A DNA stretch of 64,000 bases from Mesostigma viride. Its lineage: Eukaryota > Streptophyta > Mesostigmatophyceae > Mesostigmatales > Mesostigmataceae. Location: the NCBI GenBank assembly GCA_009746045.1, contig RPFO01000076.1:4129433-4193432 (forward strand), in the 5' to 3' direction. Shown here in pieces: positions 50,415 to 59,748 of this stretch. Every line of letters starts with the position of its first letter. The first letter of the stretch is position 1. Made by a program: the position numbers and the translations under genes. Below the pieces are notes generated by a model, which saw only the letters and a list, made by a program, of their open reading frames with translations, had not been told where the DNA came from and did not search any database.

Positions 50415-52289
50415 ATGGCTGACGGTATTGAGCGAGGGCGACGAGAGGCCCATCGCTTCTCTCCTGCCCCTTCCCTCGTGGCAGCACTCGAGGCGGCAGA
50501 GAGAGCTACCCAAAATCACTCACGCCCGAGTAGTGAGCGTGGCTCTAGGGGGTCATCCCCAGCACAAACCCCACGTTTGGGAGGGAATTCCTCGGCGGCT
50601 GCCGGTGCACCACCTGATAGCCCTGTAGTGAATCCCCTTAATGGACCACCTAGTGGAACATCCATCGCGGGATTGTCGGCGGGTCCGGCCCTTGGTGTAG
50701 GAGCCGGCGCGGGGGCGCAGGGGAATAATGTTACCCTGCACTACGGTAGGAGTGGGGCCCTGCCTACGGTGCTGCCGCAACCTACATTGGCCACTTGGCC
50801 CAGCAGCGCCCCGGCGCCACCCTTGTATGATAGCCGATCGCGGTCTCGCCGCGCTGCGAATCGGGCGTCCTATCATGCGCCTGGACCCCTTGGGGCTAGC
50901 CCCTTCGGCCATGCCTCGCCAAATATGGCTGGGCAGGGCCAGGGCACCGCACGGACCGGTCGGTCTTCCTTCGGGGTCGCAGGGGAGGCGATTCCCCTCC
51001 CCAACTCAGCATACGACCGCCTGGCTCCGGGTGACCCACGAGCGCAGCACCCAGCGGCCACCGCCGCCCATCATTATGCAAGCCGCGCCCACTACCCACA
51101 TGGGTATGAGCACCCGGGTGAGGATGAGTGCAGCCCCCCGGCAGGTTACCCGCGTGGGCACACCTCGCAAGGTGTGGCCAGGCCCGGGAGACCCGCGAGT
51201 ATCATGGGCCATCATGACGATGATACTCACAATGCAGGGCGACTACCACCGTTGCCCAAGCTGTCGGATATTCCCAAGTTTAAACCCGACTGCTCGTACC
51301 AAGAGTTTGAGGCTTGGGAGATTGCAGTGTCTCAGAAGATCGACATCTGGGAGACATACAATCGCAAGCTCTTGGACGAGGATATCAAGGTCAAGCTGGT
51401 GTCCAGCGAGGCACTGGCTCCCGATGTGAGACAAGCTCTCCATTGCGAAAGCGCCCTGGCCAATGGCTTCCCCAGCAGCTTGGCTGAATTATTTCGGCGA
51501 GCACGGGCCAAGTACCTGCCACCCGACCAAGACAAGCTGGACCGGGAGGCTTTTGGGGCGTTCAAGCAGGGGAACCTGAGCTATCGGGAATATATGACCA
51601 AGTTCGAGCTTCTAGCTGGGCGGGTTGATGACCTGATGGGCCCAGAAGCCTTGGCAAGGTTCTATGAGGGCTTGCAACCCGAATTCCGGGATGAGGTGAA
51701 GCGGAAATTCGCCCACCTCTCCTGGGCTCAATGGAACCTGCAGGACATCAAGACCTACCTAGCGGAGATAGCTCCCTTGGTGCAGCGGACCCCAAAACCC
51801 CGCGTGAATGCACTGGAACTCAATGAGCTGGGATTCGCCCCCGTGTGGGTGGATGAGCTACAGTGCGAGGTCCTGGACATTAATGCCTTGGACACTTCCC
51901 GGATTCAGTGCTACCACTGCAACCGCGTGGGGCACATCAAACGCGAGTGCCCTGATCTCCCTCCGCTGGACCAGGCCCCGCCTGTGCAACGCAACAACTT
52001 CCAAGCGGCCTCCCCGCAAATGGCCTCGAGGCCACCACCGGCGCGAAATATGCGCACAGCTCCCAGTGCGGGTGAGCGTGCCCGACGCTTGCAACAAGCG
52101 CGCCAACAGCCCCGGCTGTACCAACAACCCAAGGCGCCCCCAAGCGCCTACCAGCAAGCTGGGCATGCCCTCAACCAACTGGATGCCGCAGACGCGGCCG
52201 AGCCTGATGATGGCTCTTCCGCGGCCGCATCCGGCCACCTGCGAGGCACACCGGTGGACGAGGGGCCTGCAGGAGAGGCGTTGGACTGA
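50415..52289 (+). CDS. Gypsy D gag
   Basis: 624 codons from ATG (MADGIERGRR). The first about 280 residues are Pro/Ala/Gly/His-rich and disordered. The capsid region starts at LPPLPKLSDIPKFKPD (about aa 280) and includes LHCESALANGFPSSLAE, AFGAFKQGNLSYREYM and FYEGLQPEFRDEVKRKF. A single CCHC knuckle CYHCNRVGHIKREC follows at 51909-51950. A Pro/Gln-rich tail runs to TGA at 52287. It builds the particle and packages element RNA. Pol lies in the -1 frame, open from about 52211. Intact. Confidence 0.92.
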   Translation: MADGIERGRREAHRFSPAPSLVAALEAAERATQNHSRPSSERGSRGSSPAQTPRLGGNSSAAAGAPPDSPVVNPLNGPPSGTSIAGLSAGPALGVGAGAGAQGNNVTLHYGRSGALPTVLPQPTLATWPSSAPAPPLYDSRSRSRRAANRASYHAPGPLGASPFGHASPNMAGQGQGTARTGRSSFGVAGEAIPLPNSAYDRLAPGDPRAQHPAATAAHHYASRAHYPHGYEHPGEDECSPPAGYPRGHTSQGVARPGRPASIMGHHDDDTHNAGRLPPLPKLSDIPKFKPDCSYQEFEAWEIAVSQKIDIWETYNRKLLDEDIKVKLVSSEALAPDVRQALHCESALANGFPSSLAELFRRARAKYLPPDQDKLDREAFGAFKQGNLSYREYMTKFELLAGRVDDLMGPEALARFYEGLQPEFRDEVKRKFAHLSWAQWNLQDIKTYLAEIAPLVQRTPKPRVNALELNELGFAPVWVDELQCEVLDINALDTSRIQCYHCNRVGHIKRECPDLPPLDQAPPVQRNNFQAASPQMASRPPPARNMRTAPSAGERARRLQQARQQPRLYQQPKAPPSAYQQAGHALNQLDAADAAEPDDGSSAAASGHLRGTPVDEGPAGEALD

Positions 52290-52348
52290 GAGGCCGGGAG
52301 GGCACTCCGGGCGACACCTTACCCGGCCATGAACAAGTCGCCCAAGTT

Positions 52349-54874
52349 TTGTTACCATGTAATGTGGTGACAGAGACCCAGGAATGGCAAGCGGAGCCTA
52401 GCGAAGGCCCGCGGCAACTACTCCTCTTCACTGGAAGCCTACCAGACCCCCAGGGCTCTGGGCGTTGTTTGGAGGGCATCAAGGTCCTCATTGACAGTGG
52501 TGCGGCTACCACCTTCGTCAGTGAGGCCATAGTGCAGCGCCTGGGAGTAACCCCGACTCCCCATACCATTGCTCGGCGCGTGCGATACTCGGATGGCTAC
52601 ACTCAGCCATCCCCGGGCTATGCGGACTTGGCCCCTATCGTACAAGGCACCAGCGTGCCCATTCGCGCCACGGTCATTCCCTTACAAGCGGCTGATATCA
52701 TCCTAGGGATTGACTGGCTGCACATATCCAAGGTGACCGTCTCTTTTGGTACCATGGTTACCCACTTCCCAGATGGGTCATTCTGGTTACCTGAGCGGCA
52801 GTATGCGGCCAACGGCATGACCATCACCGATGACACGCCTGCCCTCAAGAGTGACCGTCGTCGCCTTGCGGACATTCTCATGTCCAAAAGGGAGTTCAAG
52901 CGGATGATGAGAGCCCGACAGCCTCCTCCCGTTTACTCCATTCGTCTGGACGCCCTTGCCCACGCGCGCGGGCCCAGCGCCCAGCATGCACAGGCTGGAG
53001 TTTCGTTAAACTCGCTTGGCATGGACTTGTCGGAAGACGAGGTGAAACGACTCAACGCAGTGCTCGATCAGTATTCAGCCGTGTTTGAGGAGAAAACACC
53101 TACGTTTCCCCCGGCCAGACCGGTGCTCCACCGCATTCATTTGCAGGAGGGGCACCCACCTACCACCTCACCCATTTTTCGCATGGGGCCCGTGGAGTTG
53201 GCAGAGCTCAAGAAGATCTTGGTCGGCTTGTTGGAGGCCGGCTTGATCGAGCCCAGCAATAGCCCTTACAGCGCGGGCGTGTTGCTGGTGCCCAAACCCA
53301 ATGGGAAGTGGCGTCTGGTTACGGATTATCGCAAACTCAATGCGATCACCGTGAAGTCCAAGTATCCCCTCCCCCGCATCGATGATATATTTAATAAGGT
53401 GGAGGGCGCAAAGTACTTTACGGTGCTCGATTGTGCAGACGGTTTTTGGCAACTTCGGATCGCCCCCGAAGATTGCCATAAAACAGCCTTTGCCACGCCT
53501 TTTGGCCATTACCAATTCCGCGTGGCGGCCATGGGCTTGTGTAACAGCCCTGCCTCTTTTCAGATGCTCATGAACCACCTCTTTAGGTCGGTGATGGGCA
53601 CTAGTCGGCTGCCCCAGGTCTCGGCAGACCTGCGCGACCCGACTATCCCGTGGGACCCGGGGACGCAGCCGTACAAACGCACCTGCGTGGCCATCTACTT
53701 GGATGACATCCTCATTTTCTCTCGCACGTTCGAGGAGCACTTGGAGGATGTTGCCGCGGTTCTGCAGATCATGGCGGATAATAAACTGTCCGCCCGCCGC
53801 AGCAAGGTAGAATCAGGCCGCAGCGTCCCCTTTCTAGGCCACATTCTCTCGGACAAGGGCGTGTCCACGGACCCCGATAAGGTCGCCGCCGTCCAACAGT
53901 GGCCTGTTCCCGCGAATGTTCGCGCCTTGCGCAGCTTCTTGGGCTTGGTATCGTATTATCGCCGCTTCATCCCGCGTTTCGCGACCATTGCGGCCCCGCT
54001 TACTCACCTCCTCAAGAAGGACGTACCGTGGGAATGGTCAGGCCTGTGTCAACAGGCCTTTGACCTGCTGAAGGCCAGGCTCGCCACTGCGCCTGTCCTC
54101 ATCCTTCCGGATCCCACCAAGCCATTCGTGGTCAATAGCGATTCTAGCAAGGTTGCTATTGGCGGTGTGCTGCTCCAAGACCATGGTCTCGGTCTCCAAC
54201 CGGTCGAGTATATCTCCCGGACGATGATCCCGGCCGAAAGAAATTACCCGGTCCATCAGCAAGAGTTGTTGGCCGTGGTGTACTGTTGCCATACTTGGCG
54301 GCACCATCTTCTGGGTGCTCAGTTCAACGTGGCCATGGCCGAACCCGACCCTGCGGACCCGTACCGCTTGATCATCCAGACCGACCATCGGCCCCTCACG
54401 CACTTGTTGACGCAGCCCACGCTTACGCCACGCCAAGCCCGTTGGCTTGAATATTTGGCACAGTTCGGTCCGTTCAAGATCGAATATGTCAAGGGCCTTG
54501 ACAACACGGTCCCTGACGCCCTGTCGCGTCGCCCCGACTATTGGTTTTATGAGGATCTTGACGTTTTGGCCACGACGTTGATCCCCTCCCATGGTCCCGT
54601 CGCCCCCTTTGGCGACCGCTTGAGCGACCCGATGAGCCCCTTCCTCTTCTGTGGCGCCACAACCGCGGAGGTTGACACTGTTGACCATTCCGTGCGCCTC
54701 GCCGGCAGCACCCCTGCACGTGAGGGCACGTGCGCAGCCGCAGGGGGGGAAGGACTTCGGCCCCGTACAGCCATGTGGTGCCGGCGACAGGAGTCTACCC
54801 TCCAATGCAGCCCGTTGGAGAGGCATTCACGTTGGCAAATACTGCAACAACGGTCGTCATCAGCTCGGACCTAG
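52349..54874 (+). CDS. Gypsy D pol: protease, reverse transcriptase, RNase H
   Basis: Retropepsin (VLIDSGAATTF, Asp codon 52493-52495; DIILGIDWL). RT: VLDCADGFWQLRI, FRVAAMGLCNSPASFQ, YLDDILIFS (YLDD 53696-53707), LRSFLGLVSYYRRFIP. RNase H: VVNSDSSKVAIGGVLL, NYPVHQQELLAVVY, QTDHRPLTHLL, ending DALSRRPDYWFYEDLDVL. The frame has no good ATG at its start and overlaps gag from 52211, so translation by frameshift or fusion with gag is likely. After RNase H a linker with a G7 tract (54743-54749, peptide AGGEG) follows, and the frame is lost before integrase. Confidence 0.92.
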   Translation: MLPCNVVTETQEWQAEPSEGPRQLLLFTGSLPDPQGSGRCLEGIKVLIDSGAATTFVSEAIVQRLGVTPTPHTIARRVRYSDGYTQPSPGYADLAPIVQGTSVPIRATVIPLQAADIILGIDWLHISKVTVSFGTMVTHFPDGSFWLPERQYAANGMTITDDTPALKSDRRRLADILMSKREFKRMMRARQPPPVYSIRLDALAHARGPSAQHAQAGVSLNSLGMDLSEDEVKRLNAVLDQYSAVFEEKTPTFPPARPVLHRIHLQEGHPPTTSPIFRMGPVELAELKKILVGLLEAGLIEPSNSPYSAGVLLVPKPNGKWRLVTDYRKLNAITVKSKYPLPRIDDIFNKVEGAKYFTVLDCADGFWQLRIAPEDCHKTAFATPFGHYQFRVAAMGLCNSPASFQMLMNHLFRSVMGTSRLPQVSADLRDPTIPWDPGTQPYKRTCVAIYLDDILIFSRTFEEHLEDVAAVLQIMADNKLSARRSKVESGRSVPFLGHILSDKGVSTDPDKVAAVQQWPVPANVRALRSFLGLVSYYRRFIPRFATIAAPLTHLLKKDVPWEWSGLCQQAFDLLKARLATAPVLILPDPTKPFVVNSDSSKVAIGGVLLQDHGLGLQPVEYISRTMIPAERNYPVHQQELLAVVYCCHTWRHHLLGAQFNVAMAEPDPADPYRLIIQTDHRPLTHLLTQPTLTPRQARWLEYLAQFGPFKIEYVKGLDNTVPDALSRRPDYWFYEDLDVLATTLIPSHGPVAPFGDRLSDPMSPFLFCGATTAEVDTVDHSVRLAGSTPAREGTCAAAGGEGLRPRTAMWCRRQESTLQCSPLERHSRWQILQQRSSSART

Positions 54875-55758
54875 AGCGCCTCATCTCGCGCTTCACGGTC
54901 ACTGAGGACAAGGCAAATGAAGCCATAGCTGCCCGCCCTCAGAGCATGGACGGCTACCCAGCCAAGTTTCAAAACGGGTTCCTTTACGTGAATGTCAGTG
55001 GCCAGGCGGCCCGTCAAGACTCATGGCGCTTGTATGTCCCCCAAATATGCCGCGCTGAGGTATTATTTGAGTTACATGACTCCGTCTTGGGGGGACACCA
55101 AGGCCAGGACAGGCTGTTAGCGAGGGCCCGGAGGTCCTACTATTGGCCTAAGATGGCTCGGGATGTGCGGGAGTATGTCAGTACCTGTGACAGCTGCCAG
55201 CACATGAAGCCACGGAATACGGGCAAACAGGGCGTTCCAAAGGAAATTCCAGACCCCATGTTCCCTTGGGACTCGGTGATGATGGATTTCATTGGGCCCT
55301 TGCCAGAGACCAAGGCGGGCAATGCTCAGATCCTGGTAGTGGTGGACCGGCTCACGCGGAGATGCCATTTAATCCCCTGCAAGGCCACCCTGACGGCGGA
55401 AGAGTGTGCCCACTTGTTCCTAAACAATGTGTTCCGGCTCCATGGCATGCCCCGACAATTTATCACCGACAAGGACAAGCTGTTCACGTCGAAATTTTGG
55501 ACCTCATTTTTTCAGGTCGTCGGGACTAAGTTGTCTATGGGTACGGCCTATCACAGTAGCTCTTCTCACATGGTGGAGAGAGTGAATCGGGTGGTGGAAG
55601 AGGCACTGCGGCACTACCTGGATCGAGACGGGAGGAATTGGGACGAAGTGCTGGGATTCATTGAGTTTTCACTCAATAATGCCCCCCATTCTGCCCACGG
55701 GTATACCCCGTTCTTTCTTGATACAGGCAGGCATCCCCTTACCCCACCGATCTCTTGA
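54730..55758 (+). CDS. Gypsy D integrase
   Basis: Opens with SDLERLISRFTVTED, a segment conserved upstream of integrase in A and C. HHCC zinc domain: LFELHDSVLGGHQGQDRLL..CDSCQHMK. Catalytic core: D in MMDFIGPLPE, D in QFITDKDKLFTSKFW, E in SSSHMVERVNRVVEEAL. Here HMVER replaces the more usual GQTER, also in gypsy A (HLVER), so this looks clade-specific. It is in the -1 frame relative to the RNase H ORF and ends in a further -1 break at about 55750, just before the C-terminal domain. Confidence 0.9.
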   Translation: MRSRRGGRTSAPYSHVVPATGVYPPMQPVGEAFTLANTATTVVISSDLERLISRFTVTEDKANEAIAARPQSMDGYPAKFQNGFLYVNVSGQAARQDSWRLYVPQICRAEVLFELHDSVLGGHQGQDRLLARARRSYYWPKMARDVREYVSTCDSCQHMKPRNTGKQGVPKEIPDPMFPWDSVMMDFIGPLPETKAGNAQILVVVDRLTRRCHLIPCKATLTAEECAHLFLNNVFRLHGMPRQFITDKDKLFTSKFWTSFFQVVGTKLSMGTAYHSSSSHMVERVNRVVEEALRHYLDRDGRNWDEVLGFIEFSLNNAPHSAHGYTPFFLDTGRHPLTPPIS

Positions 55759-56387
55759 CCGCCCCAGCCATCACCACGACAACGGAGCTACGCTCCACAG
55801 TCGCAGGGGCGCGGGAGCTGGTACAACGGATGGTGCAAGCTCATTCCAGCGCCATAAGTGGCCTACGTCAGGCGCGTGCCAAGTACATGGCGCGAGTCCA
55901 AAGTACCCTGGACAGGCGCACCCCTGCAATCGAAGCAGGTGACTTGGTTTTAATTGAGGGCCCCCACCAAGGCCGCTTCTCGCACAAGTTCGAGGACAGC
56001 CTGAAGGTCAAGCTCCGCCCCTTATTCCTTGGACCGTATCTGGTGGAGAAGGTGTTCAATGAGGTGATGGTGTCTGTCGCCATCCCGGACTCGTGGCAGC
56101 TGAAGTCCAATGTTTTCCACGTTGACCAGCTGAAGCTTTACCGCAAGAGCACCTTCCCAGGTCGTGTCATGGCACCCGCCCCCTTGGAGTTCAACCCCGA
56201 GACGGGCGAACCCGAGGATGAGGTCGAGGACATTGTAGCCCACCGCAATCGAGGCCGCCGCCGCGAGTACCTCCTTAAGTGGAAGTTCTCCCAAACAGAG
56301 CTAGAGCACTCATGGGTAGCTGAGGCTGGACTCACGGGCTGTGCACGCTTGCTACAGGAGTATAAAGCCCGGGCAGGGTTGGCATAA
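55755..56387 (+). CDS. Gypsy D integrase C-terminal domain and chromodomain
   Basis: Contains the Q/A-rich helix (RQARAKYMARVQSTLDRRTP), GDLVLIEGPHQGRFSHK, KVKLRPLFLGPYLVEKV (GPY/F module) and a C-terminal chromodomain, EYLLKWKFSQTELEHSWVAE followed by LLQEYKA. Chromodomains of chromoviruses direct insertion to modified histone tails. Aromatic cage positions cannot be judged fully by eye. Stop at 56385-56387. Confidence 0.88.
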   Translation: MTAPAITTTTELRSTVAGARELVQRMVQAHSSAISGLRQARAKYMARVQSTLDRRTPAIEAGDLVLIEGPHQGRFSHKFEDSLKVKLRPLFLGPYLVEKVFNEVMVSVAIPDSWQLKSNVFHVDQLKLYRKSTFPGRVMAPAPLEFNPETGEPEDEVEDIVAHRNRGRRREYLLKWKFSQTELEHSWVAEAGLTGCARLLQEYKARAGLA

Positions 56388-56941
56388 TTCCGGCCCTTCT
56401 CCTACCTTTTGCGTAATGCTCCTTGCATGTGCATTGGCAGCCTTGATGCAGGCCGCCCCGCCCCAGGGGTCCATGGGCGAGTTATTCGGTGCGGTATCGT
56501 TTGGACAGGAGGTTCGGTGTCCCTCACCCGACACAAGTTCCTCGCCGCCTTCTTGAGCGTTTTCCCACTGGAGGCGCTGCGGGATGTCAACCTGGCCAAA
56601 CGCCATGATGCACGCGCCGGCGAGCGGCAACTCACCTTCCAGCCCGCCCTAGTCCAGGCCAATGGCCTGCCTCTTCCCGAGCCGGCTGAGGCCGCGCCGG
56701 CTGAGCGTGTCCACCGGCGTCAACGCCCGGCCGCACCTCTGCGCGGGCATGGCCGTGGGGGCTCCGCTCGTGGGGGTCACCGCCCGAGCCCTTACCGCCC
56801 GGCGCCGTAAACCATCGCCAACGGACGGTGACAATTGGCACGATCGATGCGTGCCCTGGAAGGGAACAGTGACCATGTATACAGTCATTTATAAGTCCCG
56901 GCTACAGGAGTAGCCGCCTCTTTTGTTGGGGGGGGGAGGTG
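56388..56941 (+). other. Gypsy D 3' untranslated region and polypurine tract
   Basis: No domain-bearing ORF. It ends in TTGTTGGGGGGGGGAGGTG (to 56941), a G-rich polypurine tract directly before the LTR. Confidence 0.75.
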
Positions 56942-57673
56942 TGTTGCACGGATGCAACATGCCATTTGTGGTATTAAATTATCCGTCCCGGTCGATCGGC
57001 GCCGACCGTAATCCGGCGCCAGTGCCGAGGCCATAGTATAGTTGGCAGCCGAGGCAATCCGTGTGGAAGTAAGTGTAGAAGTTTTGCTGACGAACTTGGC
57101 CTTTGCGCCGTAGGCAGACCTAGCGCCTGAACGGGAGTTACGGACAGCCAAGTGGCACTGCACATGCGTTATGATGGTACCTACGGACATTTGGATATTT
57201 TCAGGAGAGGCCTCTAGCCGTACTGGTCTTTAATGTGTTCTAGACGGTTCGAGAAGCCCGTCCCCGCGGACCTCACGTCATGCCTGGTTGGCAGCGCCAG
57301 GCGCAGCCACCAACGGGGACGAAGGGACAAAATAGGAAGGCACGAGCTATGCCAGCAATCCGGACCTTGTATCGTAATTTACCACGTTGCTCTACAGATT
57401 ATTTACCATCGCTTAATCCTGGAGTGTAAATCTCCTGTGGGCTCGAGTGTGAATCCCTCGCCTACTGGGTGTAAGTCTTCCCGCATTGAGTGTTTTAATC
57501 TGTGTGGTAACATTGTAATATACGAAACCGGTTTTCCGGGTTTGAGCTTATTCGTATTGTGTGACAAGTATTCTTAAGCCACCATCGTGCGCTGTGACGC
57601 ATAGGAAGTCAAAGGTCTTTCGCATTCATTCTCAATCATTAAGGCGCTATTTTAAATAGCCATACGTGTTAAA
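56942..57673 (+). repeat. Gypsy D 3' LTR
   Basis: Partner of 49003-49737, followed by AGCTA (57674-57678). Confidence 0.92.
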
Positions 57674-57678
57674 AGCTA

Positions 57679-58107
57679 CCTGCCTCATTGTTGTGCACAC
57701 ACACAACAGGTTGCCCGTGTCGAGGTAAGGCAAGGGCACATGACGTGCCCAGCCACCTCCTTGTACATTGTGGTTGAATTGGGCATGGTCAGGAGCCTTT
57801 TGGATGGCACAGGAAGTGTTAGTGTGCCTTAATAATCACTAATGCCTTCCTTAGCGTCTGCACAGGTGGCCAACTGCCAAAATTAATAACTGCTACAGCT
57901 GAGCTCAGAATGCCACCAAACTTTGACAGTGCCTTCTATGGTCATGACAGAATTTGACTATTACTTTTTAGGCCTAATTGATGTGTTATGAGTGTGTATG
58001 TGGACGCCCCGCCTGAAAAAGCGTATTTTTGGCCAAAAAATTAATAACTCAAAGGGATGTGCTGATTTTGTTGATCCAATTAGGTAGAAACAATGTCCCA
58101 TGACATT
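57679..58107. other. No gene recognised
   Basis: Sequence between gypsy D and copia III; before D inserted it adjoined 48997. GTTGTGCACACACACAAC near 57690 is a short palindrome. Confidence 0.4.
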
Positions 58108-58816
58108 TTAATATGGGTATTACTTTTTTCATGCAACTGGTTCTCCCACTGTTCTGGGCAAGAATTTGCGCAGCAACTCGTCAGCAGAGCTTGTGAGCTC
58201 CTGGTCCTTGCCGGCTGGACTGACCCTAGGCTGCTGGCTAGCAACCTTTATCCTCACACCAGGCCTACGACCCTCGATAGGCTCGCCACTCGTCGTGACG
58301 ACCAAGGTTCGTGTGTGAAGACGCTCGTTGCCTCGTTGAGCCTCGAGCTATATGCAACCTCGTTCCATCCTTGTTCCTCGGTCATGAGCAACGCTGGGCA
58401 ACGCTACATTGCCAGAGCCTCGTATCGCTGCCTGCATCCTCGTTGCAGGCAGCATACAGGAATCTCTGGCTATCCTGTGTCTAGGACAGCACAGGACCTG
58501 CCACAGTCCTGCAAGGACTTACATCCTTGCAGACCTGCTGGCTGGTTACTGGCTTCTACTAGCCACAGTACCGTTGAGCCCTCAGTACACTGTGTCCCAG
58601 TCACGTGAGAGTCCAGGCTAAGCCTGTGCAGGCACGGCCTGCCACGTGTCCTGTCCACTATGCCCTGAGTGTGCCCCGCCCTCGCCCACCGGTCGGCAGT
58701 ACTTCGGGACTTGATAACTTTCTAGTCCCTTGTCTGTTCTAGGCGGTTGACACGGCGTTGGAAAGGTCTCCTCAACCTGCATCCATCTAGCACATTGGTG
58801 CCCCAATATGCTAACT
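58108..58816 (-). repeat. Copia III 3' LTR
   Basis: Read on the minus strand it starts AGTTAGCATATTGG, directly after the same CAAGAAAGGGTTGG polypurine tract as copia II. It keeps patches such as CCTTTCCAACGCCGTG and AAGTTATCAAGTCCCGAAGTA, and GGGAGAACCAG near the lower end. The lower boundary (about 58108) is uncertain and no target duplication could be defined. Confidence 0.75.
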
Positions 58817-59748
58817 CCAACCCTTTCTTGTTTTGGAGCTTGGACCAGCCTGAGAACCTATCAGCCACTGTCCCCACAAGCCTTCAGACATCTGATCCCT
58901 CCCAGAGACCAGACCTGCCTTTTTTTTGGAACCTGAGGTGCCTCCAAATATTAGCTAGGCCTGCTCATTGGTTCAAAGGTTGCCCTCTGACCCACATGAC
59001 ATCCCAACCCTTTCTTTGGGAACCTGGTGTAGATTAAAGTTAGGTCTTCACTTAGTCAGAGGAGTTTGGATAGAGGAGTCCATGAACGTACTATTGTGAG
59101 TTCCTGGTCATCCAGTTATCACAGGCGCCCGTTCATATGGCGCCCGCCACGGAGCCTCCTTTATCTTTTAAATCCTTCCAAAGACTGAGAGAGCCCTGAC
59201 AAATGTTAGCCAACACATGGGGAGCCCATGTCCTCACTGAGTCTCACTCAGGATTCATACATGCCAGGCTGAGGTCAGCTGGGGAATCGAACCCCACCCC
59301 ATCCTCCAGGTTTGGATCAGCTCCTGGAACTGAGCATCACAAACAACAAGACATGACAATAACAAGATTATGTTTTATTATAAAGGAGTATAACCCATAG
59401 TGAGGCCCCTGGCAACCACGTCCAACATGGTCACACAACCAGGGATTTTATTAGCATGCAACAGGTTGGTTACAGAGAATATATACAAATGTACAGCAAC
59501 CTGTTAGAGCCAACACTTGGGCTGCCCTTGCAGGGTCCATTCCATGAAGACCCAAGGCCCATTACAAAGTCCTTAAGACTCTTCTGCAGCTCCATGACAG
59601 AGCCAGGCGAAATTCTCAGCCAGGGGAGTGACTCCACCCTGACCCCTGTCCAGCAGAGTGTGTCTGAACTCTGAAGGACCTGCTGTCAGCCACCACGTGG
59701 CTGCCCAGCCCACTGGGATGCCTCCCACCTAGAGCAAGGCTGTTTGGT
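58817..59748 (-). other. Copia III 3' untranslated region
   Basis: No domain-bearing ORF. It shares CACAGGCGCCCG..GGCGCCCGCC (about 59125-59150, complement) with the copia II 3' region, and the polypurine tract at 58817-58835. Confidence 0.6.

Larger units (their letters stand above)
49003..57673 (+). mobile_element. Gypsy D, nearly complete Ty3/gypsy chromovirus
   Basis: 8671 bp with LTRs of 735 and 732 bp and TSD AGCTA (48998-49002 and 57674-57678). The LTRs differ at roughly ten positions including small indels, so it is young but older than copia I and II. Gag, PR, RT, RNase H, integrase and chromodomain are all present in canonical order, over four frames that each step by -1. A GGACTCGGAGG-containing sequence follows the 5' LTR (TGG at 49739, a plausible primer-binding site); G9AGGTG precedes the 3' LTR. 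Confidence 0.93.

Noticed and set aside
54741-54752. Programmed -1 frameshift at the G tract before integrase
   Set aside because: In gypsy C the upstream frame stops (32652) before the tract, and in gypsy A the frames match once the 40-bp duplication is ignored.
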